Assembly: GCF_002115755.1 (NCBI RefSeq) | Contig: NZ_JFKA01000003.1 | Span: 372,001 to 436,000 of the forward strand | Reading direction: 5' to 3' | DNA: 64,000 nucleotides | Source of the DNA: Thalassospira mesophila | Lineage (GTDB): Bacteria > Pseudomonadota > Alphaproteobacteria > Rhodospirillales > Thalassospiraceae | Part shown: in pieces, positions 9,407 through 17,970 of the stretch | How the letters are laid out: each line of letters starts with the position of its first letter | How positions within the stretch are numbered: position 1 is the first letter of the stretch | Notes under the pieces: generated by a model | The model's database searches: none | Told to the model about the DNA's origin: nothing | The model's input: only the letters and a program-made list of their open reading frames with translations | Position numbers and translations under genes: made by a program

Positions 9407-11290
9407 TTACTGACCAATCACAATGCCTTCGCGGCGTGGGTCTGCTCCGCCGGTAAGGCCGTCAGGGCCGATTTTAATGATATGCAGGCCGGAATTAAGA
9501 TCGGTTATTTTGGTATCGAACCCGGCGGCTTTTAATTTCGGGGCCAGTGCCTCGGCCTGTGTGCCTGCCTCGATATCAAATGTGCCAAACCGGTTAAGCA
9601 GATGCGGCATGGCAGCGGCCTGTTGCGGGTCCATCCCCCAGTCGATCATGGCGATAACCGATTGCGCGACATAGCCGATAATGCGGCTGCCGCCCGGCGA
9701 GCCGGTGGCAATAACCGGCTGGTTGCCTTGCATAACAATGGTGGGTGCCATCGAGGACCGCGGGCGTTTGCCCGGTTCCACCCGGTTGGCAACCGGCATG
9801 CCCTTGGCATCGGTCGGTTTAAACGAAAAATCGGTCATTTCGTTATTGAGCAAGAACCCGTTTGTCATCAGGCGGGAGCCAAAACCGTTTTCGATGGTGG
9901 TGGTCATCGACACCACATTGCCCCAGGAATCGACAATTGAAAAATGGCTGGTGCAGGGGAATTCGATGGCATTGTCCTCGCCCCAGTTGGCCGCGTGAAT
10001 TTGCGGCGGGTTGCCCGGCTGAACTTTGTCGGCGGGCAGGGCAAGGCCACCGGAAAGCAGGCGGGCACGCTGGGCGAGATAGCCGGGATCGACAAGACCC
10101 TTGAGGTTCATCGGGACAAAATCGCTATCCGCCATATAACGCCCGCGATCGGCAAAGGCGAGGCGTGAAGCATCGCCAATCAGCCGCCAGCTTTTGGCAG
10201 AGTAGGGGCCGAATTTGGCAATGTCGTAAGGTTCGATCATACCCAGAATTTGGCCAATGGTCAGCGCACCCGATGAAGGCGGGCCCATGCCGCACACATC
10301 ATAGCCCCGATACAGCGCACAAACCGGATCGCGTTCCTTTACGTCATAGGCCGACAAATCACTTTGCGAGAGCAAGCCGGGGTTCCAAGACGCCCCTTGC
10401 ACCTTTTTAACAATCGCATCGGCAATCGGGCCATTGTAAAACGCATCGGCACCGCCTTGGGCCAGGGTGCGCAAGGTATTGGCATAGTCGGGGTTTTTAA
10501 GCAGTTTTCCGGCAGGAAGCGGGATGCCATTGGCATCAAGGAAATAGGCTGCCGCTTCGGGGTCTTTTTTAAGTTTGCCGCCGTCTTCCACGATCAGTTC
10601 GGCCAAACGCGGGCTGATCAAAAAGCCCTTGTCGGCGCGGTCAATTGCCATTTCAAACAGGTTGGGCCATGCCATTTGACCCCATTTTTGATGGGCCTTT
10701 TCCAGTAACATCGGCGTGCCCGGTGTGCCAACCGACCGCCCGCCAACAACGGCGTCATAAAATTTCATCGGTTCGCCGTTGGCCCCCATGAACAGATTTT
10801 CATCTGCGGCCATCGGTGCGGTTTCGCGCGCGTCCATCGTTGTCAGTTTTTGATGTGCCGCATCGTAATAAACCATGAACGACCCACCGCCCAGGCCCGA
10901 CGATTGCGGCTCGACCAGCCCCAGCATCGCCTGCACGGCGACCATGGCATCAATGGCGTTGCCACCCCGGCGCAGCACATCGGCACCGGCCTGTGCGGCG
11001 AGCGGATTGGCCGCACTGATCATCCAGTTTTGTGATTTAACCGCCGGGCGGGTTTCGCTGGTGGTCATGCCGCTTTCTGGTGCGATGGCATCGGTTGCCT
11101 GCTGGGCGTGTGCGAATTGCGGGCTTGCCAGCGTGGCAAGCACGGCGGCAATGGCCATATACGGCATCGCGGCGTGGTGGAAACGGGGCGCATGGCAATG
11201 GAATTTGCCAGCAACACCGAAAGGAAGGGGGAATAGTGTGGCAGTTTTCGCGGATGCCGGGGCAACTGCCGGGGGGATTTTTCCTGTCAT
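9407..11290 (-). CDS. ggt: Gamma-glutamyltransferase
   Basis: Periplasmic Ntn-hydrolase that cleaves the gamma-glutamyl bond of glutathione and related compounds. The nucleophile is Thr447 in CTSHFSIVD, where autoprocessing would give large and small subunits; the late GSPGGSRIIGYV and early GGNAIDAM, GLGGGSFMVYY blocks are typical. The hydrophobic signal MPYMAIAAVLATLASPQFAHA supports export. The start at 11290 (627 residues) follows GGAAG, but leaves about 40 residues before the hydrophobic core; the internal ATG at 11167 would give a more normal signal peptide but has no ribosome site. A TTG further upstream (11371) is less likely. Confidence 0.92.
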   Translation of the reverse strand: MTGKIPPAVAPASAKTATLFPLPFGVAGKFHCHAPRFHHAAMPYMAIAAVLATLASPQFAHAQQATDAIAPESGMTTSETRPAVKSQNWMISAANPLAAQAGADVLRRGGNAIDAMVAVQAMLGLVEPQSSGLGGGSFMVYYDAAHQKLTTMDARETAPMAADENLFMGANGEPMKFYDAVVGGRSVGTPGTPMLLEKAHQKWGQMAWPNLFEMAIDRADKGFLISPRLAELIVEDGGKLKKDPEAAAYFLDANGIPLPAGKLLKNPDYANTLRTLAQGGADAFYNGPIADAIVKKVQGASWNPGLLSQSDLSAYDVKERDPVCALYRGYDVCGMGPPSSGALTIGQILGMIEPYDIAKFGPYSAKSWRLIGDASRLAFADRGRYMADSDFVPMNLKGLVDPGYLAQRARLLSGGLALPADKVQPGNPPQIHAANWGEDNAIEFPCTSHFSIVDSWGNVVSMTTTIENGFGSRLMTNGFLLNNEMTDFSFKPTDAKGMPVANRVEPGKRPRSSMAPTIVMQGNQPVIATGSPGGSRIIGYVAQSVIAMIDWGMDPQQAAAMPHLLNRFGTFDIEAGTQAEALAPKLKAAGFDTKITDLNSGLHIIKIGPDGLTGGADPRREGIVIGQ

Positions 11291-11409
11291 GGCTTCCAGT
11301 CTTTTGCGATTTGGTGGATGACTACAGGCGGTTGATGGTTTCAGAAAAGTCCGGTTTTGGAAAGAAAACAATCGCGTCCTGCGCGCATGAAATGGATCCG
11401 GGTTCAGCT

Positions 11410-11447
11410 AAAACGGGACGAACATGTGCGATGTTGCGTCCCGTTTT
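11410..11447 (-). terminator. Rho-independent terminator after alpha/beta hydrolase
   Basis: Inverted repeat AAAACGGGACG / CGTCCCGTTTT (11 bp), continued by a further 5 bp after a one-base bulge, located between the hydrolase stop and the ggt start, with a U-run on the minus strand. Confidence 0.75.
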
Positions 11448-11520
11448 GTTGGCAGGGGGATTGGAGGTTTCGCCATCGTTCTGGCTGATCCGAGTGTCTG
11501 TTCGGCCCGCGCGAGGGCGG

Positions 11521-12357
11521 CTAGGCGGCACTTTGTTTTCCGGATTTTTCGGTTTTGTCGGCCAGGTTCTTTTCCATCCAGCCCAGAACCGCGTCGGCGA
11601 CCTTTTGCCAGTGGGTATCAAGCATCATGGCATGGGCGATATGATCGACCATGATGCAGTCGGCACCGTAACGGGTGGCCATGCGATGCACGATTTCACT
11701 GGGGACAATTTCGTCATTGCGCGCGCCGACAACCAGCATTGGCGGGGCATCAAGCGGAGAGAGGAAAACAGGGTTAGCCCCGGCCATGTCCATCAGGGCG
11801 CGATGGCTTTCGGTTTCGAGGCGGCCAAAATAAATCATGCCTTCATCCGATGCGATGTCGGGCGACAACATGGCACGGCCCAGCCGGTCGCGCAGCAGGG
11901 TGTGCGGGCCGATGGCCTGGAGCCAGAACATCTGCAAAAACAGATCGGGCTGGGAAAAGGCCATCATGGCATTGCTGGCGAGCAATCCTTCGGGCGGTAC
12001 CGATGCCATCAGGATCGCAGCACGGGCAGGATGTTTTTCGAGGTATTTCTGAATGACATATCCGCCCATCGAATGCCCGACCAGAACAGGGAGTTGGTCC
12101 AGCGTTGCGACCACGGCTTCGAGATCCTCGACGTAATCGTCGATCGAGGCCAGGCTGCGAAAATCGCGCCCGCCCGATCCACCATGCCCGCGCAGGGAAA
12201 AGGATATGGTTTCAAAACCCATATCGGCAAAATAGCCGAGGAAATGCTCGTTCCAGCACCAGGCACCGGTAAAGGCGCCATGCACCAGAACAATCGGGTG
12301 TGAACACAAACGCGGACCGGTGGGGCTGCGGCGAAAAATTTCCAGTTCTGGTCGCAT
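11521..12357 (-). CDS. Alpha/beta hydrolase
   Basis: A 278-residue serine hydrolase fold. The oxyanion-hole motif HGAFTGAW (26-33), nucleophile elbow GHSMGG (Ser96), an Asp in VVGARNDEIV and a His in HIAHAMMLD form the expected catalytic triad. There is no signal peptide, so it is cytoplasmic. TAAGGAGG directly precedes the ATG. It is a single-gene unit with its own terminator; the substrate is unknown. Confidence 0.85.
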   Translation of the reverse strand: MRPELEIFRRSPTGPRLCSHPIVLVHGAFTGAWCWNEHFLGYFADMGFETISFSLRGHGGSGGRDFRSLASIDDYVEDLEAVVATLDQLPVLVGHSMGGYVIQKYLEKHPARAAILMASVPPEGLLASNAMMAFSQPDLFLQMFWLQAIGPHTLLRDRLGRAMLSPDIASDEGMIYFGRLETESHRALMDMAGANPVFLSPLDAPPMLVVGARNDEIVPSEIVHRMATRYGADCIMVDHIAHAMMLDTHWQKVADAVLGWMEKNLADKTEKSGKQSAA

Positions 12358-12739
12358 GGAGGCCTCCTTACGCTGTTGTTTCAGGTAAATTCAGGCGGTG
12401 TCCGGGGGCGAGATGCCGGGGGGCCGGGCATTTTACAAAAATCGGTTTAACCAAACCGGCGGCTTCTGCCGGGGCGTGCTGCAATCCCATACCGGTACCG
12501 GGTTTGTTTAAAAGGCACCCGTTGCCCGTTTGGTACGTGCAATGAAGATTGCCAGAATGGTTATATGCATAGTTTAGCATGTATCATCGCGCGCTGCATC
12601 CCGTATCACATCAGATATGATTGCGGCGAACCGGTGCATTGCCTATGATCGTAGGGGAACAACAAAAAATATAAAAGCAACCATCGGTATGACGGGTGTT
12701 CATGGCGGTTTTGGTTGCAGGTCAAAAGGCCGGGGGCAG
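12358..12739. other. Intergenic region between divergent hydrolase and Crp/Fnr genes
   Basis: About 380 bp holding the promoters for both genes. The part near the Crp/Fnr gene is AT-rich around 12662-12680. I see no clear FNR-type (TTGAT-N4-ATCAA) palindrome and no convincing small ORF. Confidence 0.5.
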
Positions 12740-13420
12740 ATGGTTAAGCTTGGTGTTGTCGGGATATTATCAGACCTTGACGACGCGGCGCTGGCGGATG
12801 TGGAAAAGCACGTTCGGCGACGGGTATTTCAAGGCGGGTCGGAAATTATCGAATCCGAAGGGGATAGCAGCGATGTTTTCCTGATCCTTTCGGGGGGCGT
12901 GCGGGTGGTTAATTATTCGGTCTCGGGTCGGGAAGTCACATTGGAAGAAATCGGCGTTGGCGGCTGTGTCGGCCATCTCGCCGCGATAGACGGCGAACCA
13001 AGGTCGGCTTGTGTGCTGGCAAAGGGGTTAACCGAAGTTGGTATGATGAACCCGGCCAGCTTTGAAACCGTGATCAAAAACCATCCAACCGTGGCCTGGC
13101 GGGTTATTCGTGAACTTGCCCGGATTGTTCGCGCATCGACCCGAAGGATTGTGGATGTCAGCACGCTGGGTGCAAACGAGCGGGTGATTGCCGAAATTTT
13201 CCGGCTGGCACAAAGCGTGGTGACGGACGACGGGCAGGCGATTATTGCGCCGGTCCCGGTTCATTCCGACCTTGCAGGCAAGGTTAGCACCTCGCGCGAA
13301 ACCGTGGCGCGCGTGTTTGGCAGCCTTGCCAGACAGGGCATTGTCCTGAAAAAGGGGGACAGCCTTGTCATCCCCGATATCGACCAGCTTGAAGCCTTGC
13401 TGGGCAGTGCCGTTGGTTAA
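12740..13420 (+). CDS. Crp/Fnr-family transcriptional regulator
   Basis: A 226-residue regulator with an N-terminal cyclic-nucleotide-binding fold (VFLILSGGVRVV...GREVTLEEIGVGGCVGHLAAIDG...RSACVLA) and a C-terminal winged helix whose recognition region is HSDLAGKVSTSRETVARVFGSL. There is no N-terminal cysteine cluster, so it is not an oxygen-sensing FNR. The ligand is unknown; the RSA stretch in the phosphate-binding position resembles CRP-like proteins. The start at 12740 follows CGGGGGCAG; the frame extends upstream to 12617 without support. Confidence 0.88.
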   Translation: MVKLGVVGILSDLDDAALADVEKHVRRRVFQGGSEIIESEGDSSDVFLILSGGVRVVNYSVSGREVTLEEIGVGGCVGHLAAIDGEPRSACVLAKGLTEVGMMNPASFETVIKNHPTVAWRVIRELARIVRASTRRIVDVSTLGANERVIAEIFRLAQSVVTDDGQAIIAPVPVHSDLAGKVSTSRETVARVFGSLARQGIVLKKGDSLVIPDIDQLEALLGSAVG

Positions 13421-13789
13421 ATGTTTAGCTCCGGGATGCGGTTTTGCGCAAAGGCAAAAAATTGTGCTGCTTGTGATGGCTGTCACAGCCGAAATGGCAT
13501 CGGGGATTTTATGTTATCAGTGTCCGGTCGATAGATCGTGGCACATCTCCCCCAAGAGAAAACATACTGGCCGCGCCGTTTGGTGCGGCCATTTTTTTAT
13601 GTCTGATGGCCCTGTCTGACGGGGCGGTTGCCGGGGGCACCGGCGGCAGCACGCTGTTGTGTCTTATGGCCATGTGTCTGATTTTTGGCGATCATCGGTG
13701 CAATTATCGCGGCAGGCGCATCAAAAGGTTCATGTTTTTCATAAACGGTTTTAGGATGGGCTTCGAAATGACAGAAGGGCAATTTTGAA
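13421..13789. other. Intergenic stretch without a supported gene
   Basis: This 369-bp stretch contains the terminator at 13568-13598 and the promoter region of the DUF423 gene. A 60-codon frame at 13606-13788 has no ribosome site or recognisable content and is not called. Confidence 0.5.
13568..13598 (+). terminator. Rho-independent terminator
   Basis: Stem TGGCCGC / GCGGCCA with a 10-base loop, followed directly by seven T. It lies about 150 bp after the Crp/Fnr stop. Confidence 0.85.
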
Positions 13790-14182
13790 ATGAGAATGTC
13801 GATTGGGCTGGCGGGGATCAGCGGGATGTGCGCCGTGGCATTGGGGGCCTTTGCCACCCATGGCATGGCAGGCGAGGAAATGTCCTATGCCCGTGAACTG
13901 GTGGAAAAGGGCGCGCATTATCAATTAATTCATGCGGTTGTTATTGTTGCTGTCGCGGCATTGGCATTGTTTCGTCCCTCCATTCGGTTGCTGAGCCTGG
14001 CGAATGCAGCATTTTTGCTGGGGACGGTGCTGTTTTGTGGCTCGCTTTATGCGATCGCGTTTAGCGGCGTTAAGGCCTTTGGCATGGTTGCCCCGCTGGG
14101 TGGCATCAGCTTTATGGCCGGATGGTTAATGCTGGCAATTGCCGGGTTCAAATCATTTTCCGATGAGGCCCCCGCTGATTGA
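13790..14182 (+). CDS. DUF423 family inner-membrane protein (YgdD-like)
   Basis: A 130-residue protein with four hydrophobic segments. GMCAVALGAFATHGM near the N-terminus and YQLIHAVVIVAVAAL are the DUF423 hallmarks (GALGAFGAHGL and QxxHAL). It is monocistronic with a shared terminator downstream. The family has no established biochemical role. Confidence 0.88.
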   Translation: MRMSIGLAGISGMCAVALGAFATHGMAGEEMSYARELVEKGAHYQLIHAVVIVAVAALALFRPSIRLLSLANAAFLLGTVLFCGSLYAIAFSGVKAFGMVAPLGGISFMAGWLMLAIAGFKSFSDEAPAD

Positions 14183-14242
14183 CGAAGATGCCGGTGCGAC
14201 CTCCGTGCCGGTGCCAATCCCGTTTCCGGATCAGCAAACAAA

Positions 14243-14278
14243 AAAAAGACGCGATCCATAAATGAATCACGTCTTTTT
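14243..14278. terminator. Bidirectional rho-independent terminator
   Basis: Thirteen-pair stem (AAAAAGACGCGAT / ATCACGTCTTTTT, one G-T pair) with a 10-base loop and U-runs in both directions, between the convergent DUF423 and rpmG genes. Confidence 0.88.
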
Positions 14279-14318
14279 AAATTCCGGTAATCCAGTTGCC
14301 CCGTGAGGGACAGACTGA

Positions 14319-14486
14319 TTACTTCATTTTCGCTTCTTTAAACTCGACATGCTTGCGCACGACCGGGTCGTATTTGCGAAATGAGAATTTCTCGGTGGTA
14401 TTCCGCGGGTTCTTCTTCACAACGTAGAAGTAACCGGTATCTGCGGTGCTTACCAACTTAACGAGGATCGAAGCGGGCTTCGCCAT
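14319..14486 (-). CDS. rpmG: 50S ribosomal protein L33 (bL33)
   Basis: A 55-residue ribosomal protein, translated directly from the complement. It starts [20 protein letters not shown] and continues with [19 protein letters not shown] and a [13 protein letters not shown] end, an unmistakable bL33. The zinc-binding cysteine pairs of some L33 forms are absent, so this is the cysteine-free type. It has its own promoter at 14526-14553 and a strong terminator. Confidence 0.96.
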   Translation of the reverse strand: MAKPASILVKLVSTADTGYFYVVKKNPRNTTEKFSFRKYDPVVRKHVEFKEAKMK

Positions 14487-14525
14487 ATCTCTGCATCCTG
14501 TATTCAGGTGTGTCCTAGGCGGCGG

Positions 14526-14553
14526 AACATAAAGATTATCACCCGTCTGTCAA
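14526..14553 (-). promoter_or_regulatory. Promoter of rpmG
   Basis: On the minus strand a consensus -35 TTGACA (14548-14553) is followed after 16 bp by TATGTT (14526-14531), about 40 bp before the rpmG start. Confidence 0.6.
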
Positions 14554-14580
14554 CCTATATTGGACCAAATTTCTGCTTTT

Positions 14581-16212
14581 TTAGCGGTTTGTTGGCATAC
14601 CGGCAATTTCGAGCGCAGTTTGCTGGCGAAAATAGCCATATGCGACCGGGTTTTCGATAAGTGCGAGGGCAACATCGATGTCGAATTTATCTGCATCATA
14701 GCTTGGCGGGCAGGTATTTCGCAATTTATGGCGTGTCGATTCATCAAGAAAATTAACCTGCCGCCATGCCGCCATTATGGCCGATAACTGCCCGGTTTGT
14801 TTCTGGCTGTCTAAAACCAGTTGCCGGGGCGAAATATCGGCGGCTTTCGATGTGCAGATGGCCGGGTGAAGGCCGATGCGGTCAAATGTGTATCCTGACG
14901 GTGCGACCAGTCGGGACCAGGTAAATGTGATGGTGCCATGGTTGGCCAGATCATTAATAGCCTGCACGGCCCCTTTGCCAAAACTGGTTGATCCCACCAG
15001 CACCGCGCGCGCGCGGTCTTGCAGTGCGGCTGCCACCAGCTCTGCCGACGATGCAGTGCGCCCGTTGATTAAAACAACCAGCGGCAGGCCGTGGGTCACA
15101 TCGCGGGCATCGGATGTGAAAATATGCTTTGCCGCCGGAACGCGGGTTATCGTCGTGCCAATCGGGCCGCTGGTTAAAAACGCGTCGGCCACAGAAACCC
15201 CCTGGTTAAGCAAGCCGCCGCGGTTGCCCCGCAAATCCATGATAATGCCTTGCAGGGGGCCGTTGCTCCATATCCGGGCATCGTGGATGGCCTGATCAAT
15301 TTCGTCGGCAGTATCGTTGTTAAAACTGCTGACCTCGATAATCAGGGCGTTGTGGCGAATTTCGGGAAATACAGTGCGGGCAATGATGCGGGCACGCGGC
15401 ACCGAAACCGCGCGCACCATGTTAGACCCGGTGGGGTTGATTTCCAGCTGGGCAATCGTTTCAGGGGCGCCTTTTAACTGTTGGGAAACATCCAGACGGC
15501 TGCGATTGTAAAGGTCGGTGCCGTCCACGCTGACGATCTGGTCGCCGGGATGAAGGCCATATTGTGTGGCCGGGCTGTTTTCGGTGATTTTTTTAATCAC
15601 CGGATATCCCGACCCGGCAATGACATCGACACCGATGCCAATATATCCCTCGCGGCGATCACGCGATATTGCGGCGCGGTTAGGGTTTTCATACCGGCTA
15701 TAGGGATCAAGCCCGTCAATGGCACCGCTGATCAGGTATGATTGCAGATCAAGTGCGCTGACCTGGCGCAAGGCTGGCGAATAAACCCGATAGGCGCGCA
15801 CACAATCCATCACCAGCGATGCCCAGACATTGGCACTGTTATTGTTTGCATCGTCGTCCGGGGTATCTGCTGGCAAGGGCAGGCGGGTAATCGGGTCTTT
15901 GCCATAGCGGGCTATAATCAGGTCGGGGGTCAGATCAACTTTAATATCGGGGTCTAGCGGCTGGAGCCCTTCGATGGCCTTGAAGGCAAGCTGTTCGGGC
16001 GGCAGCGGGTCGATATAGCGGTTTTCCAGCAATCTTATTGCTTGCGACAACACGGCAATGGTTTGGGTGTCGTACTCATCATCGGGGGCCATGGGTAAAC
16101 GCGGCGCACAGGATGCCAGCAATACAAAAAAGGCAAGGCCCAGTGCGGTAACCGCAGATTTAACGACACCGGAATGGCGAAACAAAAACCGGTAACGGAC
16201 CCCTTCAATCAT
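14581..16212 (-). CDS. S41-family C-terminal processing protease, lipoprotein
   Basis: A 543-residue cell-envelope protease. A hydrophobic N-terminal segment ends in the lipobox LLASC (Cys35), predicting lipidation. A PDZ domain (YIGIGVDVIAGSGYPVIKKI...GLHPGDQIVSVDG) precedes the S41 core: MDLRGNRGGLL, the catalytic serine in GRTASSAELVAAAL and the general-base lysine in TSFGKGAVQ. Carboxy-terminal proteases of this type trim periplasmic proteins and peptidoglycan hydrolases. It differs from common CtpA by its lipid anchor and long N- and C-terminal extensions. It starts just upstream of the rpmG promoter on the same strand. Confidence 0.9.
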   Translation of the reverse strand: MIEGVRYRFLFRHSGVVKSAVTALGLAFFVLLASCAPRLPMAPDDEYDTQTIAVLSQAIRLLENRYIDPLPPEQLAFKAIEGLQPLDPDIKVDLTPDLIIARYGKDPITRLPLPADTPDDDANNNSANVWASLVMDCVRAYRVYSPALRQVSALDLQSYLISGAIDGLDPYSRYENPNRAAISRDRREGYIGIGVDVIAGSGYPVIKKITENSPATQYGLHPGDQIVSVDGTDLYNRSRLDVSQQLKGAPETIAQLEINPTGSNMVRAVSVPRARIIARTVFPEIRHNALIIEVSSFNNDTADEIDQAIHDARIWSNGPLQGIIMDLRGNRGGLLNQGVSVADAFLTSGPIGTTITRVPAAKHIFTSDARDVTHGLPLVVLINGRTASSAELVAAALQDRARAVLVGSTSFGKGAVQAINDLANHGTITFTWSRLVAPSGYTFDRIGLHPAICTSKAADISPRQLVLDSQKQTGQLSAIMAAWRQVNFLDESTRHKLRNTCPPSYDADKFDIDVALALIENPVAYGYFRQQTALEIAGMPTNR

Positions 16213-16467
16213 TGCAGCTAAGTTTCCTGTGCCGAGAAATCAGTTCAAAGTGATGGTATTTTACGGGTAGTGCATTGTGATCATACGATAAAGCTGACCG
16301 ATCGGCACGGATATTTCGAATTAATCCTGAAATGTCGCTAACTTACGGGGTAAATGAGCCCAAAAACCTGCCAAAGCACCACACGGTGCCAGGCAGGACA
16401 GATTTGGGCGATGACAGGGCAGGTTAACCGGATTTGGTTTTGTGAGGAGTGAGCAACACCGCCAGGC

Positions 16468-16860
16468 TTAACCCCGAATGCCCATGGCCCATTGTACGCC
16501 CAAAACGCCCCCTTTGATAAAGGGAAGCAAGCTCAGTGATAAAATCAGTGTGACCGGAATCCAGATGCCCAGTTGCAAAGCCATCGACGGATTGCCTGAT
16601 TGTTCAAGCGTCAGGGCCCCACCAACCACCATATGACCAACAACAAGAATGGTGAAGTAGGGCGGCGCATCATCGCACCGGTATTCACCAAGTTCATGGG
16701 CACAGCATTCACAGGTCTTGCGGACGGTCAGATAACCGCTAAACGCCAGACCAAGGCCGCAATTTGGACATTTGCGGCGAAACCCCCGACCTAATCCGGT
16801 AAAAAACCGGGATGAACCCGGATTTTGGTCGACATTCTGGTCATTTTGAGTGGTCATCAC
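16468..16860 (-). CDS. DUF983 family membrane protein
   Basis: A 130-residue protein with an N-terminal zinc-ribbon-like pair (CPNCG and CECC), DDAPPYFTILVVGHMVVGG and two membrane segments, the pattern of DUF983, common in alphaproteobacteria and often near cytochrome oxidase genes, though not here. Function unknown. Two adjacent ATGs (16860, 16857) could serve as start. Confidence 0.85.
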   Translation of the reverse strand: MMTTQNDQNVDQNPGSSRFFTGLGRGFRRKCPNCGLGLAFSGYLTVRKTCECCAHELGEYRCDDAPPYFTILVVGHMVVGGALTLEQSGNPSMALQLGIWIPVTLILSLSLLPFIKGGVLGVQWAMGIRG

Positions 16861-17063
16861 GCGGCGTTCCTGTCCTGTATGGGCGTGGCATCTTATATGG
16901 GACGGACGGTTTTTTTAGCAATTCGTCCCGCAAAATTAATGCGCCCGGATGCCTGCGCGTATATGTATTGTTTAATAGACTATATCATCGGGCCGTTGCC
17001 GGGGAACGGCAAGCATTTTTAAACGGTTCGATTCGTGCCCGCGACAGATTCAGGAGCTCTTCC

Positions 17064-17849
17064 ATGGACAATGCCGACGATATCATTGCACGATTAAAGC
17101 AGGATTTCATCGAGGACACCATTGAACGTGTCGACCGGATTGAAACCACGATTGATCGCGTGGCCGGCCACATGGACGAGGCATCGGCAGGCATTGCCGA
17201 ATTGCGACGCGAAGCACATACCGTTAAAGGGCTGGCAGGGTCTTTCGGGTTTCCGCTGGTTGGCGCAATCGCGCACCGACTGGAAGACTATATTGCCGAT
17301 ATGACCGAAATCGACGATTTGCAGGCAGCGTCCCTGGTCGATTTTACCACCTGGATTCGCGAAATTATTGAAAGCGGAACCAATCCGGCCCCGGAAGAAG
17401 AAATTCGGATCTTGCGTTCGCTGCCATCGCGCACCACAGGCCGTGCAGCAGGCAACGTGGGCGAGGGGGTGGTTGCCCCCGCCGGGCATCAGGAAATTCT
17501 GATTGTAACAGCAACGGCTGTACAGGCGCATTTTTTACAGCGTGAACTTCGCGAGCGCGGCTATCGAACCATCACGGCGCGCACCGCTGTCGAGGCATTT
17601 CAAACAGTTGTTCAGTCCCGGCCCGATGCGATTATTTCAGCAGCGGTTCTGGACGGGCTGAGTGGCATTGAACTGATACGTGCCCTGGCGGCCATGAAAA
17701 CCCTTGAAGGCAAGCCACTGGGCCTTTTAACCAGCTTTGAGGCCAACCACCCCGACCTTGAAGGGTTGCCCGCAAACGTGACGATCATTACCAATCGTGG
17801 CAAGCAGATTGCCGAACATCTGGCAAAGTTTATTGAAACACTTGGCTGA
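17064..17849 (+). CDS. HPt-domain protein with degenerate receiver domain
   Basis: A 261-residue signalling protein. Residues 1-110 form a histidine phosphotransfer domain with the phosphorylatable His52 in REAHTVKGLAGSFG. Residues 141-261 have the layout of a response-regulator receiver, but the phosphoacceptor Asp is Ala193 (IISAAVLDGLSG where DxxMPxxSG is expected), and the acidic pocket after the first strand is missing (ILIVTATAV). The receiver is therefore probably not phosphorylated and may act only in protein contact. The start at 17064 follows AGGAGC; the frame runs upstream to 16812, but that would overlap the DUF983 promoter region. Confidence 0.8.
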   Translation: MDNADDIIARLKQDFIEDTIERVDRIETTIDRVAGHMDEASAGIAELRREAHTVKGLAGSFGFPLVGAIAHRLEDYIADMTEIDDLQAASLVDFTTWIREIIESGTNPAPEEEIRILRSLPSRTTGRAAGNVGEGVVAPAGHQEILIVTATAVQAHFLQRELRERGYRTITARTAVEAFQTVVQSRPDAIISAAVLDGLSGIELIRALAAMKTLEGKPLGLLTSFEANHPDLEGLPANVTIITNRGKQIAEHLAKFIETLG

Positions 17850-17897
17850 AACGCCAAATTGAATTTTGGTTTTCGATAAACAAGCCCTGAAAAATGG

Positions 17898-17934
17898 AAA
17901 CCCGCGTCAGTTCATTTGTGACGCGGGTTTTGTT
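17898..17934. terminator. Bidirectional rho-independent terminator
   Basis: Perfect 12-bp stem AAACCCGCGTCA / TGACGCGGGTTT with a 9-base loop and a T-rich tail, between the convergent HPt gene and rnr. Confidence 0.88.
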
Positions 17935-17970
17935 TTGTCTGGTGCCGGTATCGGGACAGGCCTGTTGAAA

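Noticed and set aside
11080..12303. 407-codon plus-strand frame opposite ggt and the alpha/beta hydrolase
   Set aside because: It spans two well-supported minus-strand genes and a terminator; its translation has no domain.
16376..16415. CCTGCC...GGCAGG hairpin
   Set aside because: The stem is interrupted and lacks a U-run; it lies in a promoter region, so it is not called a terminator.
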